A stretch of 11,554 nt of DNA, from assembly GCA_002320815.1 (NCBI GenBank), contig DCLA01000009.1, forward strand, positions 1 through 11,554, written 5' to 3'. Shown here one piece after another: positions 1 through 10,349 of the stretch. The translations under genes were made by a program, and so were the position numbers. The notes under the pieces are model-generated. The model was not told the DNA's origin. It made no database searches and saw only the letters and a program-made list of their open reading frames with translations. The DNA comes from Myxococcales bacterium UBA1660 (GTDB lineage: Bacteria > Myxococcota_A > Polyangia > Polyangiales > Houyiibacteriaceae). Each line of letters starts with the position of its first letter. Position 1 is the stretch's first letter.

Positions 1-48
1 CCCGCCGTCCCGCCGTCCCGCCGTTCCGCCGTCCCGCCGTCCCGCCGT
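1..48. repeat. Octamer tandem repeat, six CCCGCCGT units
   Basis: Six consecutive 8-base units are visible. Five are CCCGCCGT and the fourth (25-32) is TCCGCCGT. The array begins at the first base, so it probably continues to the left of the window. It ends about 30 bases before the first plausible start codon of the dehydrogenase gene. Because 8 is not a multiple of 3, a change in copy number would shift any reading frame that crosses it. It lies either in non-coding upstream DNA or in an N-terminal extension: the dehydrogenase frame stays open through the whole repeat. Confidence 0.9.
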
Positions 49-81
49 CCCCCATCCCGCCGCCTTCCGCCCGCCCGGGTC

Positions 82-1062
82 GTGCACTATCAACGCCCCG
101 TGCGCGTCTTCGTCAGCCGTCGCCTCCCCGTGGACCCCGCCGCCGTCCTCCCCGACCACGAGGTCGACGTATGGGACGGCGACCGACCCCCCACCGCGGC
201 CGAGCTCCGTGAGCGCTGCCAGGGCGCCGACGCGCTCCTCTCGGTCCTCGCCGACCGCATCGACGCCGACTTCCTCGACGCCTGCCCCATGCTGAAGGTC
301 GTCGCCAGCTTCGCCGTCGGCTTCGACAACATGGATCTCGAGGCCGCCCGCGAGCGCGACGTGTGGCTCACCCACACCCCCGGTGTGCTGACCGACTCCA
401 CCGCCGACCTCGCCATGACCCTCCTGCTCGCCGTGGCGCGCCGGCTCCCCGAAGCCGAGGACGAGGCGCGCACCGGCCACTTCGGCCCCTTCGCGCCCAC
501 CGCTTTCTTGGGCCTCCAGCTCGCCGGCGCGACCCTGGGCATCGTGGGCATGGGCTCCATCGGTCGCGCCGTGGCGCGGCGCGCACGCGCCTTCGGGATG
601 GACGTGCTCTACACCTCGCGCTCGCCCATCCCGGTCGAGGACCGCGAGGGCGGCGAGCCCGTCGAGCTCGAGGAGCTGATGGCGCGCTCGGACGTGGTCT
701 CGCTCCACTGTCCCCTGACGCCCGAGACCCGCGGCCTCCTCTCCGCCGACATGCTCGCGCGGGCCAAGAAGGGCGCCATCCTGGTCAACACTGCCCGCGG
801 TCCCATCGTCGACGAGGCCGCGTTGGTCGCGCTCCTCGAGCAGGGTCACTTCGCCGGCGCGGGCCTCGACGTCTTCGAGGAGGAGCCCCGGGTCCACCCC
901 GGTCTGCTCGAGCGCCGCGACGTGGTGCTCACCCCGCACATCGGCAGCGCGACCCACACCGCCCGGCGCGCCATGGCCCACATGGCCCTGCGAAACATCG
1001 CCGCCGTGCTCCGCGGCGAGACCCCGCCCAACCCGGTCCCCGGGAGCCGCTCGCCCTCGTGA
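82..1062 (+). CDS. D-2-hydroxyacid dehydrogenase, glyoxylate/hydroxypyruvate reductase type
   Basis: This is an NAD(P)H-dependent cytosolic oxidoreductase that probably reduces glyoxylate or hydroxypyruvate to glycolate or D-glycerate. From the GTG at 82 it is 326 residues, normal for the family. The dinucleotide-binding motif GMGSIG is at 156-161. The catalytic set is Arg239 (in NTARGPIVDE), Glu268 (in DVFEEEP) and His286 (in TPHIGSATH). The FLG segment at 142-144, before the Rossmann domain, and the HIGSATH signature resemble archaeal and bacterial glyoxylate reductases (GyaR type) more than phosphoglycerate dehydrogenase, and there is no C-terminal ACT domain. The start is uncertain. Another GTG at 100 would give the more typical N-terminus MRVFVSRRLP. 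Neither has a clear Shine-Dalgarno sequence, and the frame is open to the window edge. The stop overlaps the start of the next gene by 4 bases. The family is certain; the exact substrate is not. Confidence 0.9.
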   Translation: MHYQRPVRVFVSRRLPVDPAAVLPDHEVDVWDGDRPPTAAELRERCQGADALLSVLADRIDADFLDACPMLKVVASFAVGFDNMDLEAARERDVWLTHTPGVLTDSTADLAMTLLLAVARRLPEAEDEARTGHFGPFAPTAFLGLQLAGATLGIVGMGSIGRAVARRARAFGMDVLYTSRSPIPVEDREGGEPVELEELMARSDVVSLHCPLTPETRGLLSADMLARAKKGAILVNTARGPIVDEAALVALLEQGHFAGAGLDVFEEEPRVHPGLLERRDVVLTPHIGSATHTARRAMAHMALRNIAAVLRGETPPNPVPGSRSPS

Positions 1063-2978
1063 GCGCCACCGCCTCCCGCACCGCCTCCGGCTCCGTCCAC
1101 GACGCCGCCGAGGCCGTGGGCCTCGACCCGCGCGCCCGCAAGGTCCTCGCCCCCGCGCTGGCCGTGGCCATCCCGGTGGCCGCGCTCTTGGCGACCCTCT
1201 CGCCCTCCGGTTACTGGTTCGACGCCGGGGAGCTCGTGGCCCAGGCGCGCGACTTCGGCATCTCCCACCCGCCGGGTCACCCCCTCTTCGGAACCCTGGC
1301 GACCCTCGCCGGCCTGGTCCCCCTCGGCTCCCTGGCGTTCCGGGTCGCCCTGCTGAGCGCGATGTCCGTGGGCGTGGCGTGCTTCTTCTTCTACCGCGCC
1401 GCCCGGGCCACCCTCGACACCCTGCGCCTGGCTCCCGGCCTCGCCGGCATCGTCGCCGTGGGCGCCACCTGGCTCACCGCCGGCACCACGGCCTGGTGGC
1501 TCCAGGGGATCCGCCCCGAGGTCTACGCGCTCCAAGCGGCCTTGGTCCTCTTCGTGGTCGATCGGGTGGTCGCCCTGGAGGTCGCCTCGCCCACCCGCGA
1601 CCACCGACCCCTCTACGCCGCGGCCTTCGCGTTCGGCCTCGCGCTGGCCAACCACCACTTCCTCGCGCTGCTCCTCCTGCCGGCCGCGGCGCCCACCCTG
1701 GCGCGCGCGATGCTCGCGGGCGGCCGCCGCACCTTGATGCGCGCCATCGCCTTCGGCGCCCTGGGTCTGAGTACCTACCTCTATCTGCCGCTCCGCGCGC
1801 GCTCCGACGCCTTCCAACGCTTCGGCCAGCCCGACGACCTCGAGCGCTTCTGGTGGGTGGTGAGCGCGCAGGCCTTCCAGAAGAACACCGGGGACGGCGT
1901 CCCGGATCCGCTGGCCCAGCGCTTCGGCGAGGTCGGCGTGCGCCTCGCCCTCGATCTCCACCCGGCGACCCTCGTCCTCGCCCTCGGCGGCATCTACGTC
2001 GCGCTACGCCTGCGCGGAACCCGGCGCATCGGCGTCTTCTGGGTCCTGCTGCTCGCCATCCACGTGGCCGCCCGCTCCTGGCTCGGCTTCGTGCGCCACA
2101 ACCCGGACGCCCTCGGCTACCTGATGCCCGCCGTGGCCGCGCTGGCGCTCTTCGCCGCCGTCTTCGTCGCGGTGATCCTCCACGCCGTGGCCACCCGCAT
2201 GCCGCGCCTGGCCACCACCCTCGCGGTGGCCTCGGTGGTGGCGCTCTTGGCGCCGATTCCCGCCACGGCCCGGGACATCTCCCTGGCTCGCTTCCGCGCC
2301 GGCGACGCCTTCGACGACCTCTGGCTCCGCGAGCTCCCGCCGCGCGCGGTGGTCCTCGCCCACGACCCGGAGACCATCTTCCGCCTCGCGGGCGCCCGCA
2401 GCATCGGCGAACGCCCCGACGTGGCCGTGGTCCCCATCCCGCTCCTCACCTATCCGGGGCTCGTCGCCGATCTCGCCGAGAAGTCCCCGAGCCTCCGGGA
2501 TCTCCTGCGCACCCACCTGCTCACGGGCCGCATCGCCGCCGCGCCCCTGGAGAGCCTCGCCGCGCGCCGCCCGGTGTTCCTGGAGCTCGACCCGCGGGTG
2601 GACCCCGAGCTCTACGGGACCCTGGTCCCCGAGGGCCACTTCCACCGGGCCCTGGCCGACGGCGCCACGGACACCGACGTCGCCGACGCCGAGGTCGTCT
2701 CCCGCGCGCGCCTCGATCGCCTCCGCCAGCGCCTCGGCGACCTCGATCGGCTCAGCGACGAGGAGACCCGCAGCCGCCTCCTCTGGCAGCGCTACCAGCA
2801 CGCCCTCTTTCTGGCCGCGCGCGGTCAGCGCGAGGCGGCCCGCGCGCATCTCCAGGTCGCCTTCGAGCTCCACCCCGACGATCCCGACCTGCACGCCCTG
2901 GCCCGCGCCCTCGGCGACCCCGCCGACGAAGAAGCCACCGGCCCCGTCGACATCACCCCTTTCCTCTTCGCCGAGTAG
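1059..2978 (+). CDS. DUF2723-family polytopic membrane protein (predicted GT-C glycosyltransferase) with TPR-like tail
   Basis: The 639-residue product begins at a GTG that shares four bases (GTGA) with the upstream stop. A GGGAG lies 12 bases before it. After a short cytosolic N-terminus, the first membrane segment is at about 28-47. It is followed by the family signature GYWFDAGELV at 51-60 and HPPGHP at 70-75, where Asp55 and Glu58 are candidate catalytic acids in the first periplasmic loop. About ten further hydrophobic segments follow. From about residue 400 there is a soluble domain with the family-typical pattern LPPRAVVLAHDPETI then RPDVAVVPI. A helical, TPR-like segment lies near 577-607. 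DUF2723 proteins (GT117, related to TMEM260) are associated with protein O-mannosylation or other lipid-sugar transfer. The acceptor here is unknown. Translational coupling to the dehydrogenase suggests one transcript, though a metabolic link is not obvious. Confidence 0.88.
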   Translation: MSATASRTASGSVHDAAEAVGLDPRARKVLAPALAVAIPVAALLATLSPSGYWFDAGELVAQARDFGISHPPGHPLFGTLATLAGLVPLGSLAFRVALLSAMSVGVACFFFYRAARATLDTLRLAPGLAGIVAVGATWLTAGTTAWWLQGIRPEVYALQAALVLFVVDRVVALEVASPTRDHRPLYAAAFAFGLALANHHFLALLLLPAAAPTLARAMLAGGRRTLMRAIAFGALGLSTYLYLPLRARSDAFQRFGQPDDLERFWWVVSAQAFQKNTGDGVPDPLAQRFGEVGVRLALDLHPATLVLALGGIYVALRLRGTRRIGVFWVLLLAIHVAARSWLGFVRHNPDALGYLMPAVAALALFAAVFVAVILHAVATRMPRLATTLAVASVVALLAPIPATARDISLARFRAGDAFDDLWLRELPPRAVVLAHDPETIFRLAGARSIGERPDVAVVPIPLLTYPGLVADLAEKSPSLRDLLRTHLLTGRIAAAPLESLAARRPVFLELDPRVDPELYGTLVPEGHFHRALADGATDTDVADAEVVSRARLDRLRQRLGDLDRLSDEETRSRLLWQRYQHALFLAARGQREAARAHLQVAFELHPDDPDLHALARALGDPADEEATGPVDITPFLFAE

Positions 2979-2982
2979 CCCT

Positions 2983-3531
2983 TCAGAGCTCCGGCACGCG
3001 CGGGAGCGCCGTCGGAGCTCCCTCCGAACCGCCCGCGCGGCCGCGCTCCTCGAACGCCCTCCGCAGGTCCGTGGCCACCGCTGGCGGCACGCTCTCCTCG
3101 AGCACGATGCGCCAACCGGGCCCGTCCTCGCGGAGGACCACCGGGCGCAGGCGCAGCTCGGGGTTGCCCGGCCGCACGTGGGCGACGTCTTCGGTGATGG
3201 TGATCCGGAGGTCGTCCTTGGTCCGCACCAGGTTCCCGAAGACGTAGCCCGCGAGCCCCTCGTCGGCGGGTTCGTCCCAGTCCGCGAAGACCAGCCGGCG
3301 CGCGTCGGGGTCGTTGAGGTGGAAGCGCCGACCCAGCTCCATCCGTCGGTCGATCTCCGCCTGGGGAACCTCGAGCACCCCGTAGGCGTCGAGGAGCGTG
3401 TGCACCGTGGTCTGCGGGGTCAGCAGGCGAAGGTCCTTGGGCCCATCGTCCTCCGAACAGGCTGTCAGCCCGATCAGCAGGAGGAGACTCACCATTGGGG
3501 GCCACGGCCCCCGTTTTCTCCGTTGACGCAT
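2983..3531 (-). CDS. Small predicted lipoprotein of unknown function
   Basis: The 182-residue product has a basic N-terminus (RQRRKR), a hydrophobic stretch at 13-22 and the lipobox LTAC with Cys25, so it should be lipidated and anchored in a membrane facing the periplasm. The mature part is soluble and mixed in character. It includes LRITITEDVAHVRPG and LRLRPVVLREDGPGWRIVLEES, which suggest beta strands as in small periplasmic accessory domains. I do not recognise the family. The start is supported by GGAG (complement of 3537-3540) five bases upstream. The internal Met13 would leave no charged region. The gene converges on the DUF2723 gene with only four bases between stops and diverges from clpB. 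Its first codons overlap the candidate clpB -35 element and a terminator-like hairpin on the opposite strand. Confidence 0.8.
   Translation of the reverse strand: MRQRRKRGPWPPMVSLLLLIGLTACSEDDGPKDLRLLTPQTTVHTLLDAYGVLEVPQAEIDRRMELGRRFHLNDPDARRLVFADWDEPADEGLAGYVFGNLVRTKDDLRITITEDVAHVRPGNPELRLRPVVLREDGPGWRIVLEESVPPAVATDLRRAFEERGRAGGSEGAPTALPRVPEL
3497..3517 (+). terminator. Terminator-like hairpin plus T-run, antisense to lipoprotein 5' end
   Basis: GGGGGCC (3497-3503) and GGCCCCC (3506-3512) are perfect 7-base arms separated by AC, followed by GTTTT (3513-3517). Read on the plus strand this has the form of an intrinsic terminator. In practice the loop would open to four bases. It sits just upstream of the candidate clpB promoter, and there is no room for a terminator in the four bases after the DUF2723 stop. 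It is also coding sequence for the start of the lipoprotein, so chance remains possible. Confidence 0.4.
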
Positions 3532-3550
3532 CCTGTCTCCACCTTAGCTT
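3523..3550 (+). promoter_or_regulatory. Candidate sigma-70-type promoter for clpB
   Basis: TTGACG (3523-3528) matches the -35 consensus at five of six bases. TAGCTT (3545-3550) is a weak -10 (three of six), with 16 bases between them. Transcription would start near 3557 and give a leader of about 175 bases. The element overlaps the lipoprotein start codon on the other strand. Confidence is modest because the -10 is poor. Confidence 0.3.
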
Positions 3551-3561
3551 GGCCGTCGTTG

Positions 3562-3663
3562 CGCCCCAATGGGCGTCAGGAGGCCCCGTCGCGATGGTCG
3601 CGGTCGGGGCGACACCACGAACGGTGGCCCCGGCCGCCGCGTCGACGGCCGAGCTCCGTCGAC
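3562..3663 (+). repeat. Two inverted repeats in the clpB leader
   Basis: The first is CGCCC (3562-3566) with GGGCG (3571-3575), separated by CAAT. The second is GTCGACGG (3641-3648) with CCGTCGAC (3656-3663), a perfect 8-base match separated by seven bases. Neither is a CIRCE element. They could be operators at the DNA level or stems in a structured 5' leader of the clpB mRNA. Confidence 0.5.
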
Positions 3664-3673
3664 ACCCCGAATC

Positions 3674-3703
3674 CCCAGCGGCACTCCGCTTTCCCAGCGG
3701 CAC
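3674..3703 (+). promoter_or_regulatory. Mutually exclusive hairpins in the clpB leader
   Basis: A direct repeat CCCAGCGGCAC occurs at 3674-3684 and 3693-3703. Within it, AGCGG at 3677-3681 and AGCGG at 3696-3700 are both complementary to the single CCGCT at 3686-3690, with loops of four and five bases. The RNA can therefore form one stem or the other, not both. The stems are short (5 bp), so this is only a candidate switch. Confidence 0.3.
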
Positions 3704-3721
3704 CCCTCGTTCCACCTCCCC

Positions 3722-3725
3722 GGAG
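3722..3725 (+). promoter_or_regulatory. Shine-Dalgarno fixing the clpB start
   Basis: GGAG lies seven bases before the ATG at 3733. It selects this start over in-frame starts as far upstream as 3178, which would add a 185-residue extension with no ClpB homology. CTC at 3716-3718 can pair with GAG at 3723-3725 as a weak 3-bp stem over the site. Confidence 0.75.
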
Positions 3726-3732
3726 AAGACTG

Positions 3733-6336
<2,604 letters not shown>

Positions 6337-6349
6337 CCGCGATGACCGC

Positions 6350-6378
6350 GACGGCAGCCCGGACCCCGGGCTGCCGTC
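6350..6378. terminator. Bidirectional terminator hairpin between clpB and the DUF4178-like gene
   Basis: A perfect 13-bp stem pairs 6350-6362 (GACGGCAGCCCGG) with 6366-6378, around a three-base ACC loop. It sits 13 bases after the clpB stop and 24 bases after the stop of the convergent gene, where a shared terminator is expected. The T-tract is weak on both sides (TCTCGCGTT on the right), so it may rely partly on Rho or on stem stability. Confidence 0.7.
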
Positions 6379-6402
6379 TCGCGTTCCGCGATCGCGATCG
6401 GC

Positions 6403-6996
6403 TCAGTCGTCGCCGCCGGGGAGGAGCTCGAAGAGCTCCCGGCCGAGCCGCTCCATGCGCAGGGCCAGGCGGCTGCCTCCCTGGAAGTCCAGGACCAGAA
6501 GACCTCGGCCGCCGGGCCCGCCGAGCTCGACGTACTCCGCCTTCTCGGTCAGCGGCGGGAGACCCTCGCCCTCCTTGCGGACGCGCGCGTGACCGCGCCG
6601 CCGGAGCGAGAGGCGGAAGCCCCCGATGGGGAGCTCGGCGGGTACCCGTCCATCGGGGACCTCGTCGGTCTCGTGGGCCAAGGCCAGATCCCGAGCCTCG
6701 TCGTCGAGCTGCGCCACCCACTCGGCGCGCTCGCCGCCGCCCGGGGTCTGGAAGAGGCGCAGCACGAAGCCTTCCTCGTCGAGCTCCACCAGGGAGGCCA
6801 GCCAGAGCTCCGTGTCCGCGTAGAGGAGGACGTCGCCCACCCGGAGGCCCCGGGGCCCGCGGGCCGCGGGCTTCTTCTCGTCGGCGTGCGCTTCGTCCAC
6901 GGCGTCGGCCGCGGCCTCCATGCGACCGCGGACCTTGCGGAGGACGAACGCGGTCAGCGCCACGGTCCCCAGCCCGACTCCCAGCTCGATGATCAT
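6403..6996 (-). CDS. DUF4178-like membrane-anchored protein
   Basis: The 197-residue product has one N-terminal membrane segment (about 2-19, MIIELGVGLGTVALTAFVL). A basic stretch (KVRGR) and an Ala/Asp/Glu/Lys-rich linker to about residue 48 follow. The soluble domain at 50-193 starts LRVGDVLLYADTELWLASLVELDEEG and continues with beta-rich segments and an acidic/aromatic pattern. It resembles DUF4178, a beta-rich family of unknown function; the assignment is by pattern only. The start is fixed by GGAGGG (complement of 7002-7007) five bases upstream, and the ATG overlaps the thiE stop as ATGA. It is therefore probably co-translated with thiE. No function can be assigned, and a direct role in thiamine metabolism is not shown by the sequence. 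Confidence 0.75.
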   Translation of the reverse strand: MIIELGVGLGTVALTAFVLRKVRGRMEAAADAVDEAHADEKKPAARGPRGLRVGDVLLYADTELWLASLVELDEEGFVLRLFQTPGGGERAEWVAQLDDEARDLALAHETDEVPDGRVPAELPIGGFRLSLRRRGHARVRKEGEGLPPLTEKAEYVELGGPGGRGLLVLDFQGGSRLALRMERLGRELFELLPGGDD

Positions 6997-7634
6997 CGGG
7001 TCCCTCCGGCCGCGTGGAACGCGGCGGCGGCCGCCCGGGGGTCCTCGGCCCGGCTCACGGCGCCGATGGCCGCGACCAGCGCCGCCCCGGCCGCGTACGC
7101 GTGGGCCGCGCGCTCGATGGTGATGCCGCCGATGGCCACCACGGGGAGGTCGACCGCCGCGCAGACGGCCCGGAGCTCCTCGAGCCCGACCACCGGGTCC
7201 GGTCGCTCCTTGCTGACCGTCGGGAACACCGGGCCGAAGCCGATGAGGTCCGCCCCTTCGGAGCCGGCGCGCTCGGCCTGGCTCCGGTCATGGGTCGAGA
7301 GCCCGATCGGCCCGGCGAAGAGTCGGCGCGCCTCGCTCACGGGCAAGTCGTCCTGCCCCAGATGGAGACCGTCTGCCTCCGCGAGCAGCGCGAGGTCCAG
7401 CCGGTCGTTGAGCACGAAGGGGCATCCAGCCGCGCGCGCTCGCGCGGTGAGCGCGCGCGCGAGCGCCAAGTGCTCCCGATCGTCGCTGCCCTTGAAGCGG
7501 AGCTGGAGCACCGCGCACCCGCCGGCGAGGACCGCGTCGGCGGTCTCCAGGACCCCGTGCGGCGCGTGATCGGGGTCCACGATGGCGTAGTGACCGCGCC
7601 ACTCGGCGCTGCGGGGGTCCATGAGCCCGACCAT
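6993..7634 (-). CDS. thiE: Thiamine-phosphate synthase
   Basis: The enzyme joins the pyrimidine (HMP-PP) and thiazole (THZ-P) moieties to make thiamine phosphate in the cytosol. The 213-residue product is a TIM-barrel of usual length. It carries the family motifs in order: QLRFKG at 44-49, NDRLDLA at 76-82, GLHLGQDDL at 89-97, GPVFPTVSK at 134-142 and AIGGI at 167-171, which make the diphosphate and phosphate sites. Two ATG starts are possible, 7634 and 7622 (209 residues), and neither has a convincing Shine-Dalgarno. The start of the conserved core (HYAIVD) fits both. There are no other thi genes in the window, so thiazole and HMP synthesis must be encoded elsewhere or the precursors salvaged. 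No TPP riboswitch is seen in the 88-base upstream gap. Its stop overlaps the DUF4178-like start. Confidence 0.93.
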   Translation of the reverse strand: MVGLMDPRSAEWRGHYAIVDPDHAPHGVLETADAVLAGGCAVLQLRFKGSDDREHLALARALTARARAAGCPFVLNDRLDLALLAEADGLHLGQDDLPVSEARRLFAGPIGLSTHDRSQAERAGSEGADLIGFGPVFPTVSKERPDPVVGLEELRAVCAAVDLPVVAIGGITIERAAHAYAAGAALVAAIGAVSRAEDPRAAAAAFHAAGGTR

Positions 7635-7645
7635 AGGCGAGCGAC

Positions 7646-7663
7646 CGACCCAAGCAAGGGTCG
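7646..7663. promoter_or_regulatory. Inverted repeat in the thiE / DUF2079 divergent intergenic region
   Basis: CGACCC (7646-7651) and GGGTCG (7658-7663) form a perfect 6-base inverted repeat with six bases between, 12 bases upstream of the thiE ATG at 7634. It could be an operator or the 5' end of a structured thiE leader. No clear -35/-10 pair is visible for either divergent gene. Confidence 0.3.
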
Positions 7664-7722
7664 CGAGCGGGTCGGCGCGCGGGCCGCCTTTTCTTCCTCG
7701 GGCCCTGTGGTATCGCCGCCGC

Positions 7723-9497
7723 ATGCGGGGGTCCCAGGTCACGGAGAGCGAGCGCCAGCACCGGCGAGCCTCGCTGCTCCTGTGCTGCCTCGCCTCCTGC
7801 GTCCTCGGCACCATGGCCTTCGGGCGCTGGCACTCCGTCCACCAGGAGACCTTCGATCTCGGCTTCTACGCGCGCTTGGCCTGGGGCCTGGGAGGCTTCG
7901 ACTTCTGGGAGCCCATCCTCGACGCCCACGTCTTCGGGCTGCGCATCTCGCCCATCCTGATGCCCCTGGGCTGGCTGGGCCGGGTCTTCGGGACGGTCCC
8001 GGTGCTCCTGGTCGCGCAGGCCGTGGCGATCGGTGGAGCGGCGCTGGTCCTCGGTCGCCTGGCCGCCCGGCACCTCGGCCCGCGGGGACACCTGGTCGGC
8101 GCCCTGGCCCTCCTGGCGCACCCCAACATCTCCCACGTCGCCACCTACGAGTGGCATCCGGGGACCCTGGCGCTCTTGCCCCTCGCCGTCGCGCTCGAGC
8201 GTCTCGACGCGCGGGACTCCCGGGGAGTGCTGGCCGGTTGCCTGGGGATCCTCGCGTGCCGGGAGGACCTCGCGCTGGTCACCGCGCTCTTCGGCGCGGC
8301 GCTCTTCTTCCGGGCGCGACCCAGCGTCCGGAGCCGCCGCATCGGGGTCGGCCTGGGCGTGGGCTCGCTGGCCTACCTGGCCTTCTTCACCTTCGTGCTC
8401 CACCCGCTCTTCGCTCCGGCCGAAGGCTCCTTCGGCCTCCACTTCGGTCACCTCGGGGACTCTCCGGCTCAGGCGGTGACCAACCTGGCCGGCGATCCCA
8501 CCCTCCTCTGGGACCACGTCGACCTCCGCAAGATCACCTGGCTCCCCCGGGTCCTCGCCCCGCTCGCCTTCCTGCCCCTCGCGGCGCCGCGCTACGCGCT
8601 CTTCGCGCTCCCGGCGCTGGCCATTGCCTTCCTCAGCGGGTTCCCCACCACCGACGATCTGGACAGCCACTACCTCACGCCGGCCCTCCCAGCGCTGGTC
8701 GCCGCCGCCGTCATGGGCGCGGCGCGCCTGCGCGCGATGTCCTCAGCGGGTCGCGCCGCCGCTCCGGCCCTCGTGATCGCCTCGCTGCTCGGGCTGGTGA
8801 TCGCCGGCCGGGCCCCCTGGGACCCGGTCTTTCGGCCCGACGAGACCACCCGCGAGCGGCGCGCGATGCTCGAGGCTCTGGAGCGCATGGGTGAGGAGCT
8901 CTCGCTCCAGGTACCTGCGTCGCTCCTGCCGCACGTCGCGGAGCGCCCGCGGGTGCACTTCGGTTGGGAAGTCGACCGCGGCGCCGACGTGGTCGTCCTC
9001 GACATCTGGCATCGCGAACGATACGAAGGCCGCGAGGACCTCCTCCGCACCCAGGAGGAGCCCATCATTCGCAGTTGGTTCGCGCGGCAGGCGTTCGGCG
9101 TCGTCGCGCGCGAGGGGCGCTTGGTCGCCCTGCGCCGAGGCGCCGACCCGCGGGGTGGTATCGCGTCTGACTACTTCGTCGCCGACGCACCCGTGGGGGA
9201 CTCGGTCCGCTTCACCTCCTGCCTCTCGGTCGGCACCATCGAGCGCCTCGACGCCGAGCGGGTCGCGGTGTCATTGCTCGCCCACGGCCGTTGCCCGGCC
9301 GACCTGGCGCTGCGCCTGGACGACCGGGTCGAGCTGCTCTTCGACGGGATCCTCAGCCCGGCGCACCTGCGCGCCGGCGACCGCCTGGTGTCGGTCCATC
9401 ACGCCACCGGCGACACCGTCGAGGTGAGCCTGCTCCGCTCGAGCGGCGCGAAACCGGAGCACGGCGACCCCTGGCGGCTGCCGCGCCCCGTCGTCCC

Positions 9498-9519
<22 letters not shown>
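7723..9519 (+). CDS. DUF2079-family polytopic membrane protein (predicted GT-C type)
   Basis: The 598-residue product has an N-terminal membrane segment (about 16-33). The DUF2079 landmarks follow: FDLGFY at 44-49, RISPILMPLGWL at 74-85, TYEWHPGTLALLPL at 141-154 and CREDLALVTALF at 179-190. More membrane segments run to about 370. The acidic FDLG loop after the first helix is what would be expected of a GT-C sugar transferase active site, but no substrate is known for the family. The last 200 residues or so are soluble, probably periplasmic. They include VVVLDIWHRERYE and a beta-rich end (LALRLDDRVELLFDGI) that may be an added sandwich-like domain. The ATG at 7723 precedes the first helix by a suitable basic leader, but no Shine-Dalgarno is visible. 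The 3' end overlaps aguB by 22 bases in convergent orientation. Confidence 0.85.

Positions 9520-10345
<826 letters not shown>

Positions 10346-10349
<4 letters not shown>

Noticed and set aside
363..1058. Long open frames on both strands across the dehydrogenase and DUF2723 genes (for example 846-1961 minus and the upstream part of the DUF2723 frame)
   Set aside because: They are Arg/Pro/Gly/Ala- or Glu/Gly-rich shadows typical of a high-GC genome, with no domain signature, and they overlap genes with clear motifs.
3548..3570. Sigma-32-like heat-shock promoter CTTGGC...CCCCAAT before clpB
   Set aside because: The spacer is only 10 bases against the usual 13-15, and both boxes deviate from consensus.
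3178..3732. N-terminal extension of ClpB by 185 residues
   Set aside because: ClpB homology begins exactly at the ATG at 3733, which has its own Shine-Dalgarno. The extension is antisense to the lipoprotein.
3532..3732. CIRCE (HrcA) operator
   Set aside because: No TTAGCACTC / GAGTGCTAA dyad is present. The inverted repeats found have different sequences.
6388..6400. GCGATCGC / CGATCGCGATCG palindrome
   Set aside because: It resembles the cyanobacterial HIP1 octamer but is a single occurrence, easily explained by base composition.
7436..7470. Alternating GC hairpin CGCGCGCTCGCGCG...
   Set aside because: It falls within thiE and encodes the alanine/arginine-rich helix ALTARARAAG. Codon bias explains it.
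7635..7722. TPP riboswitch before thiE
   Set aside because: The gap is 88 bases and lacks the conserved CTGAGA and surrounding THI-box elements.
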